This document shows, piece by piece, positions 17,926-27,578 of a stretch of 64,000 nt of DNA. Position 1 is the first letter of the stretch. The number at the start of each line of letters is the position of its first letter. The notes below the pieces were generated by a model. That model was not told the origin of the DNA and did not search any database. It was given only the letters and a program-made list of their open reading frames with translations. This DNA is from an uncultured Flavobacteriales bacterium. Its GTDB lineage: Bacteria; Bacteroidota; Bacteroidia; Flavobacteriales; Crocinitomicaceae. Where the stretch lies: the NCBI GenBank assembly GCA_946480085.1, contig CAMLHZ010000004.1, positions 215,717-279,716 of the forward strand, in the 5' to 3' direction. The position numbers and the translations under genes were made by a program.

Positions 17926-19152
17926 TTAAGATTTAAAAAGGATTTCCTTCGCCATGAGCATAGGCATGCTTATGTATTTCTTTTCCATGTAACCAACTAT
18001 TTTTTCAAGAATTTCAAGGGATTCAGAATCCATTTGTTGAAGTTCATTCTTGAAAACATCGTTGAAAGCTGTTGCTTTAATTTCTTTAACCATTTGAGGA
18101 ACCGGACGCATTGCAACTTCGATGGTTCTCATTTTAGCAGCATTAATAAACGAAGCTCTTGCCTCTTCAATGATACTTTCTACATGGTCAATTTCATTCG
18201 AACGGATCAGGAGGTTATCCTCAGAAATCTTTTGAAGTGTATTGATAGAGATGGAACGTGTTCCAAATTTGGTATGAACGTCATCTGCTATATCGTTCGG
18301 CAAAGCCAAATCAATTGTGATTTTCTTATCTGTTTCGCCTTGCAGCAATTTTTCGTACAAAGAAAGATCAACTATGGTATTTTCAGAACCCGTACAGCTT
18401 ACCAAAATATCAAATCCTTCAGAATAATTCTCCAACTCACTAAGCGGGAACGCTCTTCCATCAAGCTCTTTTGCCAATGGCAATGCGTTTTCCAAGGTTC
18501 TGTTGAAGAAAGTGAATTTGGTCATTCCGTGCTTCTTCAGGAAACGCGTCATAGCCGTATTGGTAACTCCGGTTCCGATCACCAAAACACGAGCGTCATT
18601 GGGAACTTCAAGATTTTGTAACTGCTGGTAAGCAATTGAAACAATGGAAACCGGTCGTTCAGAGATTTTTGTCTCAGAATAAACGCGTTTCGCTGTAAGA
18701 ATTGTTTCCTTGAAAAGAATTCTCATGGTATCACCACACAAATTCATTTCTTTCGCTTGTTCGTATGCCTGACGCACCTGCGTAATGATCTCACGCTCAC
18801 CTACTACCAAAGAATCAATAGAAGAAGCTACTTTAAACAAATGTACAACGGCATCCATTCTATCGTAGATTTCCGCTTTATCTGAATAATAAGCCGTGCT
18901 TTCTGCATCCATTTCAGGATATAGTTCAGTAAAGAAGGTATGTAAGAATGACTGATTTACGGGAACATTTGTAACAAAGAAATACTCAACTCTATTACAA
19001 GTGGAAAGAAAAACCACCTCATCAAGTTCGAGAACATTTTTCAAATGAGAAAAACGCGATTGCTGGCTTTCCAACTCGATATGTAAACGACCGATTTTAC
19101 GAACGTCCAAGTTACGATGTGTAAATGCAATACTATGTATCTGTTTAATCAC
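17926..19152 (-). CDS. hemA: glutamyl-tRNA reductase
   Basis: The 408-residue enzyme reduces glutamyl-tRNA to glutamate-1-semialdehyde, the first committed step of C5-pathway tetrapyrrole synthesis. The catalytic Cys52 lies in LSTCNRVE. SSIDSLVVGEREIITQVRQA and an NADPH-binding domain with VIGTGVTNTAMTRF follow, and the C-terminus is a dimerisation helix region. Translation starts at GTG (19152-19150); this start gives the normal N-terminal strand (IHSIAFTHRNLDV). It heads the hemA-hemC-hemD run. Confidence 0.96.
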   Translation of the reverse strand: MIKQIHSIAFTHRNLDVRKIGRLHIELESQQSRFSHLKNVLELDEVVFLSTCNRVEYFFVTNVPVNQSFLHTFFTELYPEMDAESTAYYSDKAEIYDRMDAVVHLFKVASSIDSLVVGEREIITQVRQAYEQAKEMNLCGDTMRILFKETILTAKRVYSETKISERPVSIVSIAYQQLQNLEVPNDARVLVIGTGVTNTAMTRFLKKHGMTKFTFFNRTLENALPLAKELDGRAFPLSELENYSEGFDILVSCTGSENTIVDLSLYEKLLQGETDKKITIDLALPNDIADDVHTKFGTRSISINTLQKISEDNLLIRSNEIDHVESIIEEARASFINAAKMRTIEVAMRPVPQMVKEIKATAFNDVFKNELQQMDSESLEILEKIVGYMEKKYISMPMLMAKEILFKS

Positions 19153-19352
19153 GTCTAAGGTTTCCTTTACTTACGTACAAAATTCGCTATTGGATTGCGA
19201 AAAAGTGTCAGAAGATTGTCAGAAAGCCTAATTTAGAATTGTTATAAACAACTGTATTCACAAGGGTTACAGCGGATTTATGTGAAGGATTTAACACATT
19301 GCGTCCTCAATATGCTGATTATCAAAGTAACAGTTCCGACAAAAAAATGCTT

Positions 19353-20108
19353 TTATTTCCCCCCGTTGTGTTGTAAGTCGGAAATGCAATTGGCATCAAA
19401 ATCAGGAATTGGGGTATTTCCTACCAGATTGGTGATCGCTGTTCCCGTTTCTGCTTCCCAGTACATCAAACAATCTTCGTTATTACAATGACCGGGATGC
19501 TCAGTGTCTTCATGACTACTTTGAAGGGTTGTTCCAAGATTTACCAAACCAAAAAGATGTCCGAATTCATGATTTAAAATCAACGTTTCCAATTTATACC
19601 TTTCCGGTTCATTTAATTGATTTGAAAAACTGTGCACAGTGGATTCAAAAATCGCCAGAGAGGTGTTATAATAAGCAATTCCAAGAACCACGGCATTGCC
19701 TTGATCGTCTGAAGAAGGGCCATCTAAAAACAAAATGGTAAGTGCAATATTCTTCCTTGTCGTAAACTCACTTCTATTGTCATCTTCCAAATCTCTAATA
19801 TCGGAAAGCGTATATGAACTTTTTCCCAGCGCCGAAATTTCCTTGTAAACAAAACCAATTCCATCTGGTTTACTGCAGCGTGCGGTGAGCATTGTTTTCA
19901 GGTTATCCAAAGCTTCATCGGTTGGTCGAAAACCAGTCATGTAAATGATTTGAACCGTCAGTTTCTCGTATTTCTTATCCGAAAGAATGTCGGCCGCTGA
20001 CTCTCCAACAGCTTGACGATGATTTTTCTTGATCTTATGTTTCCCATCCTTTCTACAACCTGGTGCAACCAAAAGAATTAAGAGAAGAGCGAAAAGTAAA
20101 CGTCCCAT
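19353..20108 (-). CDS. metzincin-like zinc metalloprotease lipoprotein
   Basis: From the ATG at 20108 the product has 251 residues. A lipoprotein signal ends at Ala-Pro-Gly-Cys (Cys18) and is followed by basic residues, suggesting a periplasmic orientation. The zinc site is LNHEFGHLFGLVN (His180, Glu181, His184). A classical metzincin has His or Asp at position 190, but here it is Asn; His199 or His204 just downstream could be the third ligand. CLMYW (Met215) fits a Met-turn. It resembles Bacteroidota proteins annotated simply as membrane metalloproteases. Substrate unknown. An upstream in-frame start at 20129 is less likely because the ATG at 20108 gives a clean signal. Confidence 0.82.
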   Translation of the reverse strand: MGRLLFALLLILLVAPGCRKDGKHKIKKNHRQAVGESAADILSDKKYEKLTVQIIYMTGFRPTDEALDNLKTMLTARCSKPDGIGFVYKEISALGKSSYTLSDIRDLEDDNRSEFTTRKNIALTILFLDGPSSDDQGNAVVLGIAYYNTSLAIFESTVHSFSNQLNEPERYKLETLILNHEFGHLFGLVNLGTTLQSSHEDTEHPGHCNNEDCLMYWEAETGTAITNLVGNTPIPDFDANCISDLQHNGGK

Positions 20109-20153
20109 ATCAGTAGTTTTGTAACACAAGTTACTGAAGAAGGAAATAGAAAT

Positions 20154-21029
20154 CTAATTTTTCTGGTGGAAATCGAAAATAATTCCATCCGACAAACCGA
20201 TCTTGGGAACGATCAATTCATCAGCTTTCATGGTTTCCAGACAGAACATAAAAATCTCCATTGCTGGAATAATTACATCAGCCCTATCCGGCTTCAAATG
20301 AAATTCATCCATTCGTTGTCCTACACTCAAAGGTTCCAATTGGTCGTACAGCTCTTTGATCGCATTCAACTCAACCGGAGACTTTTCTTTTAACCCAAGC
20401 AGTTTATGGATTTTATTTATGTTTCCTCCTGTAGCGAAAATCAGGTGTGGATTATCTTCAACGTGTTCAACGATCCACTGTTTCAAATCATTCCAGTCTT
20501 TCTTCTGTACTTTGTCTTTTAGCATACGAACGGTTCCAATATCGAAGCTTTTTGCAGCAACTCGTTCTCCGTGTTCAAAAACGTTTATCTCGGTAGATCC
20601 GCCACCAACATCAATTACCAAAAACGGTTTGTTTTTATCGATATCCAAAAGAGAGAATGTTCCAAAGATCAATCGTGCCTCTTCATCACCTGAAATAATT
20701 TCAATTTCAATTCCAGTTTCTTGCTTTACCTCGGCAATGATTTCCTTGCCGTTTTCTGCATCACGCATGGCAGAAGTAGCACAAGCGCGCAAATCAGCAA
20801 CATTAAAAATATCAGAGATCAAAGAAAAAGCCTTCATTGTTTTTACAAAATCCTCTGACTTCTTTTTACTGATCTTTCCCGATTCGAACACTTCTTCACC
20901 CAGACGAAGCGGTAAACGGGTGTACGAAATCTTCTTAACGTAAGGGTGACCATCCTCTGTATCAATTTCACCAATAAGCAAGCGGGCTGCATTTGAACCA
21001 ATATCTATAGCCGCGTACTTTTTTGCCAT
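20154..21029 (-). CDS. ppx: Ppx/GppA family phosphatase (exopolyphosphatase-like)
   Basis: From the ATG at 21029 the product has 291 residues and an ASKHA fold. Phosphate-1 loop is YAAIDIGSNAARLLI, phosphate-2 loop is LVIDVGGGSTEINVF, and an ATGGNINKIHKL block follows. EIISGDEEARLIF, with a Glu pair, matches the catalytic region of exopolyphosphatases. It is the short form, about 300 residues, without the C-terminal HD domain of E. coli Ppx. Either polyphosphate or pppGpp could be its substrate; the nearby ppk1 and VTC genes favour polyphosphate. A longer frame reaching 21140 would lack a sensible N-terminus. Confidence 0.9.
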   Translation of the reverse strand: MAKKYAAIDIGSNAARLLIGEIDTEDGHPYVKKISYTRLPLRLGEEVFESGKISKKKSEDFVKTMKAFSLISDIFNVADLRACATSAMRDAENGKEIIAEVKQETGIEIEIISGDEEARLIFGTFSLLDIDKNKPFLVIDVGGGSTEINVFEHGERVAAKSFDIGTVRMLKDKVQKKDWNDLKQWIVEHVEDNPHLIFATGGNINKIHKLLGLKEKSPVELNAIKELYDQLEPLSVGQRMDEFHLKPDRADVIIPAMEIFMFCLETMKADELIVPKIGLSDGIIFDFHQKN

Positions 21030-21069
21030 GTAGAGAATGTTTATACTGTAAAAATAGAAATTCTTTGAA

Positions 21070-21106
21070 CAAAAATGCCGATCCCGTAAGAACGGAACCG
21101 GCATTT
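21070..21106 (-). terminator. rho-independent terminator after the T9SS cargo gene
   Basis: On the minus strand AAATGCCG pairs with CGGCATTT (outer arms 21073-21080 and 21099-21106), with an inner TCCGT/ACGGA stem. The hairpin is followed by a run of five T. It lies about 20 bp past the stop of the gene at 21127. Confidence 0.75.
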
Positions 21107-21126
21107 CATTTTTATGAAGAACTAAC

Positions 21127-23826
21127 TTATTGTAATACAATCTTTTTAGTTGCTGTTCCGTTTACCGAACTCAATCTAACGAAGTAAACTCCTTTAGCAA
21201 ATCCATTCATTGAAACCTGCTCACTTACACCATTTATAAGCGTACGTGGAGCCAAAACAACTTTTCCGTCTTCAGTCAAAACGACAAAAGTAATTTCATC
21301 TGTTCCTGAAGTAGAAACCATGAAATCACCTGTTGTTGGGTTTGGTGAAACAGTTACTGAATTTAATGACTCAGCATCCAATCCTAAACACTCGTCAACC
21401 AAAATTGTGCTTACTGCTGTGTTTGAACAACTGTTAGCATCAGTATAGGAATACGTGATTGCAGAAGAACCTAAACCAGCAGCTGCAGGATCAAACATCC
21501 CAGCACTTACTCCGTTTCCTGAATAAGAACCACCTGCAGGAAGTCCACCAGAAAGTGTAATTGCTGCGTTGTAATCACACATGTCAGCAAATGTTCCTAA
21601 AGACACCGAAGGGTTTGCATTGATCACTGCATTCTGTGTTGCAGAATTCGAACAACCGTTCGCGTCTGTGTATGAATATGTGATTGTTGTAGTACTTGCA
21701 CCCATTCCTGCAGGATCAAATGTGTTTCCTGAAACACCAGTTCCAGAGAACATTCCTCCAGCCGGAGTAGCATTCAACGTTACAACAGAAGCGTTCTCAC
21801 ATACAGGAGAAATTGCACTGAAGTTCACTGTTGGATTTGGATTCAATTGTACAGCAGCAGTTCCTGTTCCTACATTAGAACATCCAGCCATAGTAACCTG
21901 AGAAACAGTATAAGAACCGTTAGCTGTAACATTAACAGTAAGCGGACTAGTTGCTACTCCAGTAACAGTAGTTGGAGTTGTTCCATCCGTATAGGTAACA
22001 TCCCATGGTCCAGAACCAGTTAAAGCAATACTAACAGGAGTTGAAGTGATTCCACAGAAAGATCCACCACCAGAAATACTTGCAGTTGGAGAAGTATTAA
22101 CTGTTATTGAATAGGTATCAGAAGTTGCAGGACAAGCTCCAGAAGCAGCGATATCATTTGTTACAGTATATGTTCCTGCTGTAGATGCGCTTAAATCAAT
22201 TGCTCCAGTTGAACCGTCAATTACCAATCCTGTTGTAGAAGAGAAAGTTCCTCCACTTGCACCTGAACCAAAGCTTGGCATAGGATCAACATCTGCCATA
22301 CAGTACGCAGCTTGTGTATACGAGAAATCTGCAGAAGGTGCAGCTGTAATTGTTACAGACTGAGTTGAAGTGTTCGGACATGTTCCGGTAGTTGTATGCG
22401 TAACAGTGTAAGTTCCGTTAGTACTTCCAGCCAAATCAATTTCACCTGTTGAAGCACTTACAAAAGTTAAACCTGCTGTTGATGAATAAGTCCCGGCTGT
22501 ACTTGCCGTTGGCGTTACATTGGAACCACCTGTACAAAGTGTAGAACTTGGATAACTGAACGATGCGTTATCCATAGGATTTACAGTTACAACTGTTGCC
22601 GCTGATGCTGGAGAAGTACAGCCAGCAACAGTTTGTGTGACTGTATAACTTCCAGATGTCGTAATATTGGTTGTTGGCGTATTCGCCGTATTTGACCAAA
22701 GATTTCCGGTTGCTGCAGAAGACGTTAAAGAAACACTACCTCCAGCACAGAAAGTTGTTGGTCCACCCGGTGTAACCGTTGGCGCTGCGGGAATTGCGTT
22801 TACAGTAATTGTATGTGTAACATAATCGAAACAGCTACTCCAAAAACCTCCGTTAGTTCCTAAAAGAACATCGTAAGCGCCGGCAGCCGGATGCGTATAT
22901 GTTGTTGTTCCCGACCAAATGTATGGCGATAAATTATCCATATCATACACATAAGTTGAATCTGACGCTGCAGTTCCAAAGTAGGTGCGGAAAATCTGAT
23001 AATTTGTCATTCTATTTCCTAAATGAGCAGCAGGAGTTGTTCCATTTGTATAGGTAACTGGTGTTCCCATACAAACTGAAGTTGCAGAAGGGGTGAACTG
23101 CGTGTTAATTGTATAGTTTACAATTGGTGCAACCACAGGCTCAAAATTGAACGGATTACCTGGGAAATTGGTAGCATCACCTGTTGTTAGTGTCAACGGA
23201 GAAACATATGCTCCAGCTGAACCCGGATAGTAATTTGATTTGTAGCGTGCAAAATCCTCATCGTAAGGCTGTCCAGCAGCACGATCGTTAATATAGAAAT
23301 TAACTACTGACCCTGCACTTGTTGGAGCAATTACCAAAGCATAATTTCCAGTAACTGTAATCGGACTTGCGAAAGTCACATAACGGTACGCATTTGTCGT
23401 TCCTGTTAAAGTAACATTCCCACTTCCCAAAAGAGTTGTTGGTACGTTAGATGCATTCACACTGTAAACTCCAACGTTGACAGTGATAGTTGCACCTGAA
23501 CTACTTGCACTTCTTCCACCAATAAATTCTGCTCCTGTTAATGAAAGAGAACCTGTATTCAGGAAAGTTTGTGAAATTGATTCAGCATCTGCCTGCCATG
23601 CATCAAAAATGTAAAAGTTCGCAGGAACTCCTAAAATCTGCTGCTTCGCTTGCGGGTAACGCAAGGTATCCACACACAAAATTGTTTTCACATGGTTTTC
23701 AGAAGGAAGCGGGTGTGATTTTAAAATGGTAGTTGGCGCCTGAGGAATTGAACCTTTTACCGCAGACTGTCCCCAACCTGAAAGGGTTGTCGCCAAAAGC
23801 GACAGTAACACTAATGTTTTTTTCAT
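21127..23826 (-). CDS. large secreted repeat protein with type A T9SS C-terminal sorting domain
   Basis: The 899-residue product has a signal peptide (1-19). An N-terminal beta-sandwich region (about 50-230) is followed by a PKD-like segment and several Ig-like/SprB-type modules of 70-90 residues that share a repeated motif: ...CxxxxxxxxxTAxxxGTYS/FSGTGxSG..., TITYSYTDANGCSN. The two most similar modules are adjacent near residues 660-820. The last 75 residues form a type A sorting domain (VTVSPNPTTGDFMVS...GFAKGVYFVRLSS...TKKIVLQ), the signal for export by the type IX secretion system and surface attachment. It is an adhesin-like surface protein; ligand unknown. Confidence 0.93.
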   Translation of the reverse strand: MKKTLVLLSLLATTLSGWGQSAVKGSIPQAPTTILKSHPLPSENHVKTILCVDTLRYPQAKQQILGVPANFYIFDAWQADAESISQTFLNTGSLSLTGAEFIGGRSASSSGATITVNVGVYSVNASNVPTTLLGSGNVTLTGTTNAYRYVTFASPITVTGNYALVIAPTSAGSVVNFYINDRAAGQPYDEDFARYKSNYYPGSAGAYVSPLTLTTGDATNFPGNPFNFEPVVAPIVNYTINTQFTPSATSVCMGTPVTYTNGTTPAAHLGNRMTNYQIFRTYFGTAASDSTYVYDMDNLSPYIWSGTTTYTHPAAGAYDVLLGTNGGFWSSCFDYVTHTITVNAIPAAPTVTPGGPTTFCAGGSVSLTSSAATGNLWSNTANTPTTNITTSGSYTVTQTVAGCTSPASAATVVTVNPMDNASFSYPSSTLCTGGSNVTPTASTAGTYSSTAGLTFVSASTGEIDLAGSTNGTYTVTHTTTGTCPNTSTQSVTITAAPSADFSYTQAAYCMADVDPMPSFGSGASGGTFSSTTGLVIDGSTGAIDLSASTAGTYTVTNDIAASGACPATSDTYSITVNTSPTASISGGGSFCGITSTPVSIALTGSGPWDVTYTDGTTPTTVTGVATSPLTVNVTANGSYTVSQVTMAGCSNVGTGTAAVQLNPNPTVNFSAISPVCENASVVTLNATPAGGMFSGTGVSGNTFDPAGMGASTTTITYSYTDANGCSNSATQNAVINANPSVSLGTFADMCDYNAAITLSGGLPAGGSYSGNGVSAGMFDPAAAGLGSSAITYSYTDANSCSNTAVSTILVDECLGLDAESLNSVTVSPNPTTGDFMVSTSGTDEITFVVLTEDGKVVLAPRTLINGVSEQVSMNGFAKGVYFVRLSSVNGTATKKIVLQ

Positions 23827-24036
23827 ATAAATAGTTATTAATTGAGTGCAACTCGATGTAATAACTCCTGTATAGAAATTCTTGCGAATTGATTTAGAGT
23901 AGCCTCTAGTAGCAGTAGTAATAAATCGGGTTTGCGACCCTAATTTATATAAAAAAAAGCAATCGCATTAAATTTTAACATTCTAGATCCAATTAAGTGA
24001 ATTATTTTGACCTAATTGATATGCTAATAGTTACAG

Positions 24037-24066
24037 AAAAAAGTCGAGACAAACTGCCTCGACTTT
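24037..24066 (-). terminator. rho-independent terminator after ileS
   Basis: A 9-bp perfect stem AAAGTCGAG/CTCGACTTT (arms 24058-24066 and 24040-24048 on the minus strand) with a 9-nt loop runs into six T residues just past the ileS stop. Confidence 0.85.
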
Positions 24067-24074
24067 ACTATTTT

Positions 24075-27000
24075 CTACAGCGATAAAACCGCTTTCCTTA
24101 GTGCAAGCTTTGTATCCCCTTCTTCCACCAAATCTATAGAAATAGCTTCAGCGTCATTTCCAAAAGTGATTTCAGTTGCAAGAACTTCATTTCTAACGTA
24201 TTCTTCGTTCGTGAGAATAGCTTGTTTCAATTCTTCGGAACATTCAATCACTAACGAAATTCTATCGGTAATTTCTAAACCGGAATCTTTTCGAAGATTT
24301 TGAATTCTGTTCACCAATTCTCTCGCAATACCTTCCATACGAAGATCATCCGTAATTGTATTGTCAAGAGCAACTGTTAAACCATAATCTGAAGCAACTA
24401 GCCATCCTGGAATATCTTCAGCTCGGATCTCGAAATCTTCAGCGATCAACTCAATCGTTTCACCTTCAATTTGACCTTTCCAGCCTTTGTTTGTTTCCAC
24501 TTCTGCAATTGCATGTTGATCCATTTGTGTAACAACAGCAGCAATAGCTTTCATTTGTTTTCCGTATTTCGGACCAATTGTCTTAAAGTTCGGTTTGATC
24601 GACTTCACAAAAACATTGTTCTCATGCGCCAACAATTCCAATTCCTTCACATTTACTTCGGAAAGGATTAACTCTTGAATATGTTTGATGTTCGTTGCGA
24701 AGTGTTCGTCCAAAATAGGAACCATGATTTTTTGCAACGGCTGACGAACACGGATTTTTTCCTTTTTACGTAAGCCAAGAACCAAAGACGAAACATTTTG
24801 TGCAATTTCCATTTGATCTTCCAGTTCAACATCGATCAAATCTTTGTTTGAAGCAGGGAATAAAGCCAAATGAACCGAATTCACTTTGTGCTTTCCGCTG
24901 ATTGCATTCAAATCGTTAAACAAAACATCGGTATAGAACGGAGCAATTGGCGAACTCAACAAAGCAACAGTTTCCAAACAAGTATATAAGGTTTGGTAAG
25001 CCGAAATTTTGTCTTGTGTATAATCACCTTTCCAGAAACGTCTTCTACATAAACGTACATACCAATTCGACAACTGATCAGAAACGAAATCCTGGATCAA
25101 ACGTCCGGCTTTTGTTGGCTCATAAGAACCATAAGCTTCGTCAACTTGTGCTACAAGTGTGTTCAATTTCGAAATGATCCAACGGTCAATTTCTGGTCTT
25201 TCGTTTATCGCAATATCTGGTTCACTATAATTGAAACCATCAATGTTCGCATAAAGCGCAAAGAATGAATACGTATTATAAAGTGTTCCGAAGAACTTCC
25301 GTTGAACTTCCGTAATTCCATCAACATCGAATTTCAGGTTATCCCAAGGCTGCGCATTCGTGATCATATACCAACGCGTAGCATCCGGACCGTATTTCGC
25401 CAATGTTTCGAAAGGCTCAACAGCATTTCCTAAACGCTTCGACATTTTTTGTCCGTTCTTATCTAGTACTAAACCATTCGAAACGACATTCTTGTATGCT
25501 ACTGAATCGAAAGCCATGGTAGCAATTGCATGCAATGTATAGAACCAACCGCGTGTTTGGTCAACACCTTCTGCAATAAAATCAGCAGGATAAGAAGTTC
25601 CGTTATCAATCAAATCTTTGTTCTCGAACGGATAATGCCATTGTGCGTAAGGCATTGCTCCAGAATCGAACCAAACATCAATCAAATCACTTTCACGCTT
25701 CATTGGTTTTCCTGAAGCACTTACCAGGGTGATTTCGTCAACGTAATTCTTATGTAAGTCAATCTGTGCGTAATTCTCTTCCGACATATCATTTGGAACA
25801 AAATCAGCCAGTGGATTTGAAGTCATGACCCCAGCCGCAACAGCTTTATCACATTCAGCTTTCAATTGCTCAACCGAAGAAATACAAATTCTTTCATCAC
25901 CTTCCTCAGTCGACCAGATCGGAATTGGAATTCCCCAGTAACGTGAACGCGATAAATTCCAGTCGTTAGCATTTTTCAACCATTCACCAAAACGCCCAGT
26001 TCCTGTTGAAGCTGGTTTCCAATTGATCGTATCGTTCAAGGCAATCATTCGCTCTTTTACATCGGTCACTTTAATGAACCAAGAATCCAACGGATAATAT
26101 AATACTGGTTTATCAGTTCTCCAACAATGCGGATAACTGTGCACGTATTTCTCCACTTTAAATGCACGGTTCTCTTCCTTCAAATGAATGGAGATCAAAA
26201 CATCCACGGATTTATCAGGAGCCTCTCCATCTGCGTAATATTCGTTCTTCACGTACATTCCTGCCCAATGAGCAACCTCCTTACGGAAGCGACCTTGCAA
26301 ATCAACCAACGGAACAAGGTTTCCATTTTCATCGTTAATCAACATGGCAGGAACACCAGCTTCTTTCGCCACTTTCGCATCATCCGCACCAAATGTTGGA
26401 GCGATGTGTACTATTCCGGTTCCGTCAGCAGTTGTAACGAAATCACCTGAAATCACTCTAAAAGCTTCCTCCGGATTTTCAGCAGGAAGAACCCCAGGCA
26501 ACAGTTGTTCGTAACGTATTCCGACTAAGTCAGAACCTTTGCATTCATCAAGCACTTTAAACGGAATATTCTTACCAGATTTATCGTAATTGGCAAAATC
26601 ACTTTCAGATTCAGCTTGAACAAAACCTTTCCCAAAATGATTTCCAATCAAAGCTTTTGCAAGAATCAATTCAACAGGCTCATGTGTATAAGGATTGAAC
26701 GTTGAAACCAAAACGTATTCGATATTTGGCCCAACACACAATGCAGTGTTTGACGGAAGTGTCCATGGTGTGGTCGTCCAGGCAAGAAAGAATGTGTTAT
26801 TCGGTAATGCCATCCCCCTCGATCCCTCTTCAAAGGGGGAAGTGGTTCCTTCCACAACTTTAAATTGTGCAACCGCAGTGGTATCCGTAACATCACGGTA
26901 GCAACCCGGTTGGTTCAATTCGTGCGATGAAAGTCCGGTACCTGCAGCTGGTGAATACGGTTGGATGGTATATCCTTTGTACAACAAATTCTTGTTATAC

Positions 27001-27503
27001 AATTCTCCAAGCAACCACCAAACCGATTCCATGTATTTGGGCTGGTAAGTGATATATGGATCATCCATATCCACCCAATAACCCATTTGTTCTGTCAAAC
27101 GATTCCAAATATCCGTGTAACGCATTACCGCCTCACGACAAGCTTTGTTGTAATCCTCAACAGAAATTTTCTTTCCGATATCTTCTTTAGTAATCCCTAA
27201 TTCTTTTTCCACACCAAGTTCAACTGGTAAACCGTGTGTATCCCATCCAGCCTTGCGCTTAACCTGAAAACCTTTCAATGTTTTATAACGACAAAAAATA
27301 TCTTTAATCGAACGAGCCATTACGTGGTGAATTCCCGGTAAACCATTTGCAGATGGCGGACCTTCAAAGAAAACGAACGGTTTAGCTCCATCACGCGAAG
27401 TAATAGATGCTTCGAACACTTTTTCGTTTTTCCACTTTTCCAATACGGATTGTGCCACGTTTGGCAAATTCAATCCGGAATACTCATTATACTTTTGACT
27501 CAT
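24075..27503 (-). CDS. ileS: isoleucyl-tRNA synthetase, type 2-like, with GIHH in place of HxGH
   Basis: From the ATG at 27503 the product is 1142 residues, the size of the long (eukaryote-like, type 2) IleRS. It charges tRNA-Ile and edits Val. The signature region is GPPSANGLPGIHHVM: where class I synthetases have HxGH this protein reads Gly57-Ile58-His59-His60. The GWDTHGLPVE block (type 2 wording) and the intact KMSKR (Lys686) support an active synthetase. The CP1 editing domain and anticodon-binding domain are complete. Type 2 enzymes are known for low mupirocin sensitivity. The gene has its own -7 box (27571-27578), a leader hairpin and a strong terminator. A TTG three codons upstream of the ATG is not needed. 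Confidence 0.97.
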   Translation of the reverse strand: MSQKYNEYSGLNLPNVAQSVLEKWKNEKVFEASITSRDGAKPFVFFEGPPSANGLPGIHHVMARSIKDIFCRYKTLKGFQVKRKAGWDTHGLPVELGVEKELGITKEDIGKKISVEDYNKACREAVMRYTDIWNRLTEQMGYWVDMDDPYITYQPKYMESVWWLLGELYNKNLLYKGYTIQPYSPAAGTGLSSHELNQPGCYRDVTDTTAVAQFKVVEGTTSPFEEGSRGMALPNNTFFLAWTTTPWTLPSNTALCVGPNIEYVLVSTFNPYTHEPVELILAKALIGNHFGKGFVQAESESDFANYDKSGKNIPFKVLDECKGSDLVGIRYEQLLPGVLPAENPEEAFRVISGDFVTTADGTGIVHIAPTFGADDAKVAKEAGVPAMLINDENGNLVPLVDLQGRFRKEVAHWAGMYVKNEYYADGEAPDKSVDVLISIHLKEENRAFKVEKYVHSYPHCWRTDKPVLYYPLDSWFIKVTDVKERMIALNDTINWKPASTGTGRFGEWLKNANDWNLSRSRYWGIPIPIWSTEEGDERICISSVEQLKAECDKAVAAGVMTSNPLADFVPNDMSEENYAQIDLHKNYVDEITLVSASGKPMKRESDLIDVWFDSGAMPYAQWHYPFENKDLIDNGTSYPADFIAEGVDQTRGWFYTLHAIATMAFDSVAYKNVVSNGLVLDKNGQKMSKRLGNAVEPFETLAKYGPDATRWYMITNAQPWDNLKFDVDGITEVQRKFFGTLYNTYSFFALYANIDGFNYSEPDIAINERPEIDRWIISKLNTLVAQVDEAYGSYEPTKAGRLIQDFVSDQLSNWYVRLCRRRFWKGDYTQDKISAYQTLYTCLETVALLSSPIAPFYTDVLFNDLNAISGKHKVNSVHLALFPASNKDLIDVELEDQMEIAQNVSSLVLGLRKKEKIRVRQPLQKIMVPILDEHFATNIKHIQELILSEVNVKELELLAHENNVFVKSIKPNFKTIGPKYGKQMKAIAAVVTQMDQHAIAEVETNKGWKGQIEGETIELIAEDFEIRAEDIPGWLVASDYGLTVALDNTITDDLRMEGIARELVNRIQNLRKDSGLEITDRISLVIECSEELKQAILTNEEYVRNEVLATEITFGNDAEAISIDLVEEGDTKLALRKAVLSL

Positions 27504-27541
27504 GGTCTTCAACTTAAATTAAGAGGAATTAAGGCATCAAA

Positions 27542-27561
27542 ATCCTGAAAACAATCAGGAT
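27542..27561 (-). promoter_or_regulatory. hairpin in the presumed ileS leader
   Basis: Perfect 7-bp arms ATCCTGA and TCAGGAT flank a 6-nt loop between the ileS -7 box and its start codon. No T-run follows, so it is not a terminator; it may affect mRNA stability or translation. Confidence 0.4.
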
Positions 27562-27570
27562 AGAAGCGTG

Positions 27571-27578
27571 CAAAGATA
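27571..27578 (-). promoter_or_regulatory. -7 promoter box (TATCTTTG) for ileS
   Basis: On the minus strand TATCTTTG matches TAnnTTTG exactly, about 67 bp before the ileS ATG. A 14-bp palindrome, TTTCCG-ag-CGGAAA at 27583-27596, sits immediately upstream in the -33 to -7 spacer and could be a protein-binding site. Confidence 0.55.

Noticed and set aside
17779..18621. 280-codon open frame on the plus strand
   Set aside because: It is antisense to hemC and hemA, has a Cys/Phe/Asn-rich composition with no recognisable domain, and the opposite strand encodes two well-defined haem enzymes.
20356..20943. 195-codon plus-strand open frame
   Set aside because: Antisense to the Ppx/GppA gene; its Ser/Ile/Lys-rich composition is typical of a shadow frame.
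21030..21140. Upstream extension of the Ppx/GppA frame to 21140
   Set aside because: It would cross the terminator of the neighbouring gene and add an unrelated aromatic-rich segment; the ATG at 21029 gives the standard N-terminus.
21127..23826. Nested repeats as tandem DNA repeats
   Set aside because: The similarity is at protein-domain level (Ig-like modules); the DNA copies are too diverged to call a nucleotide repeat.
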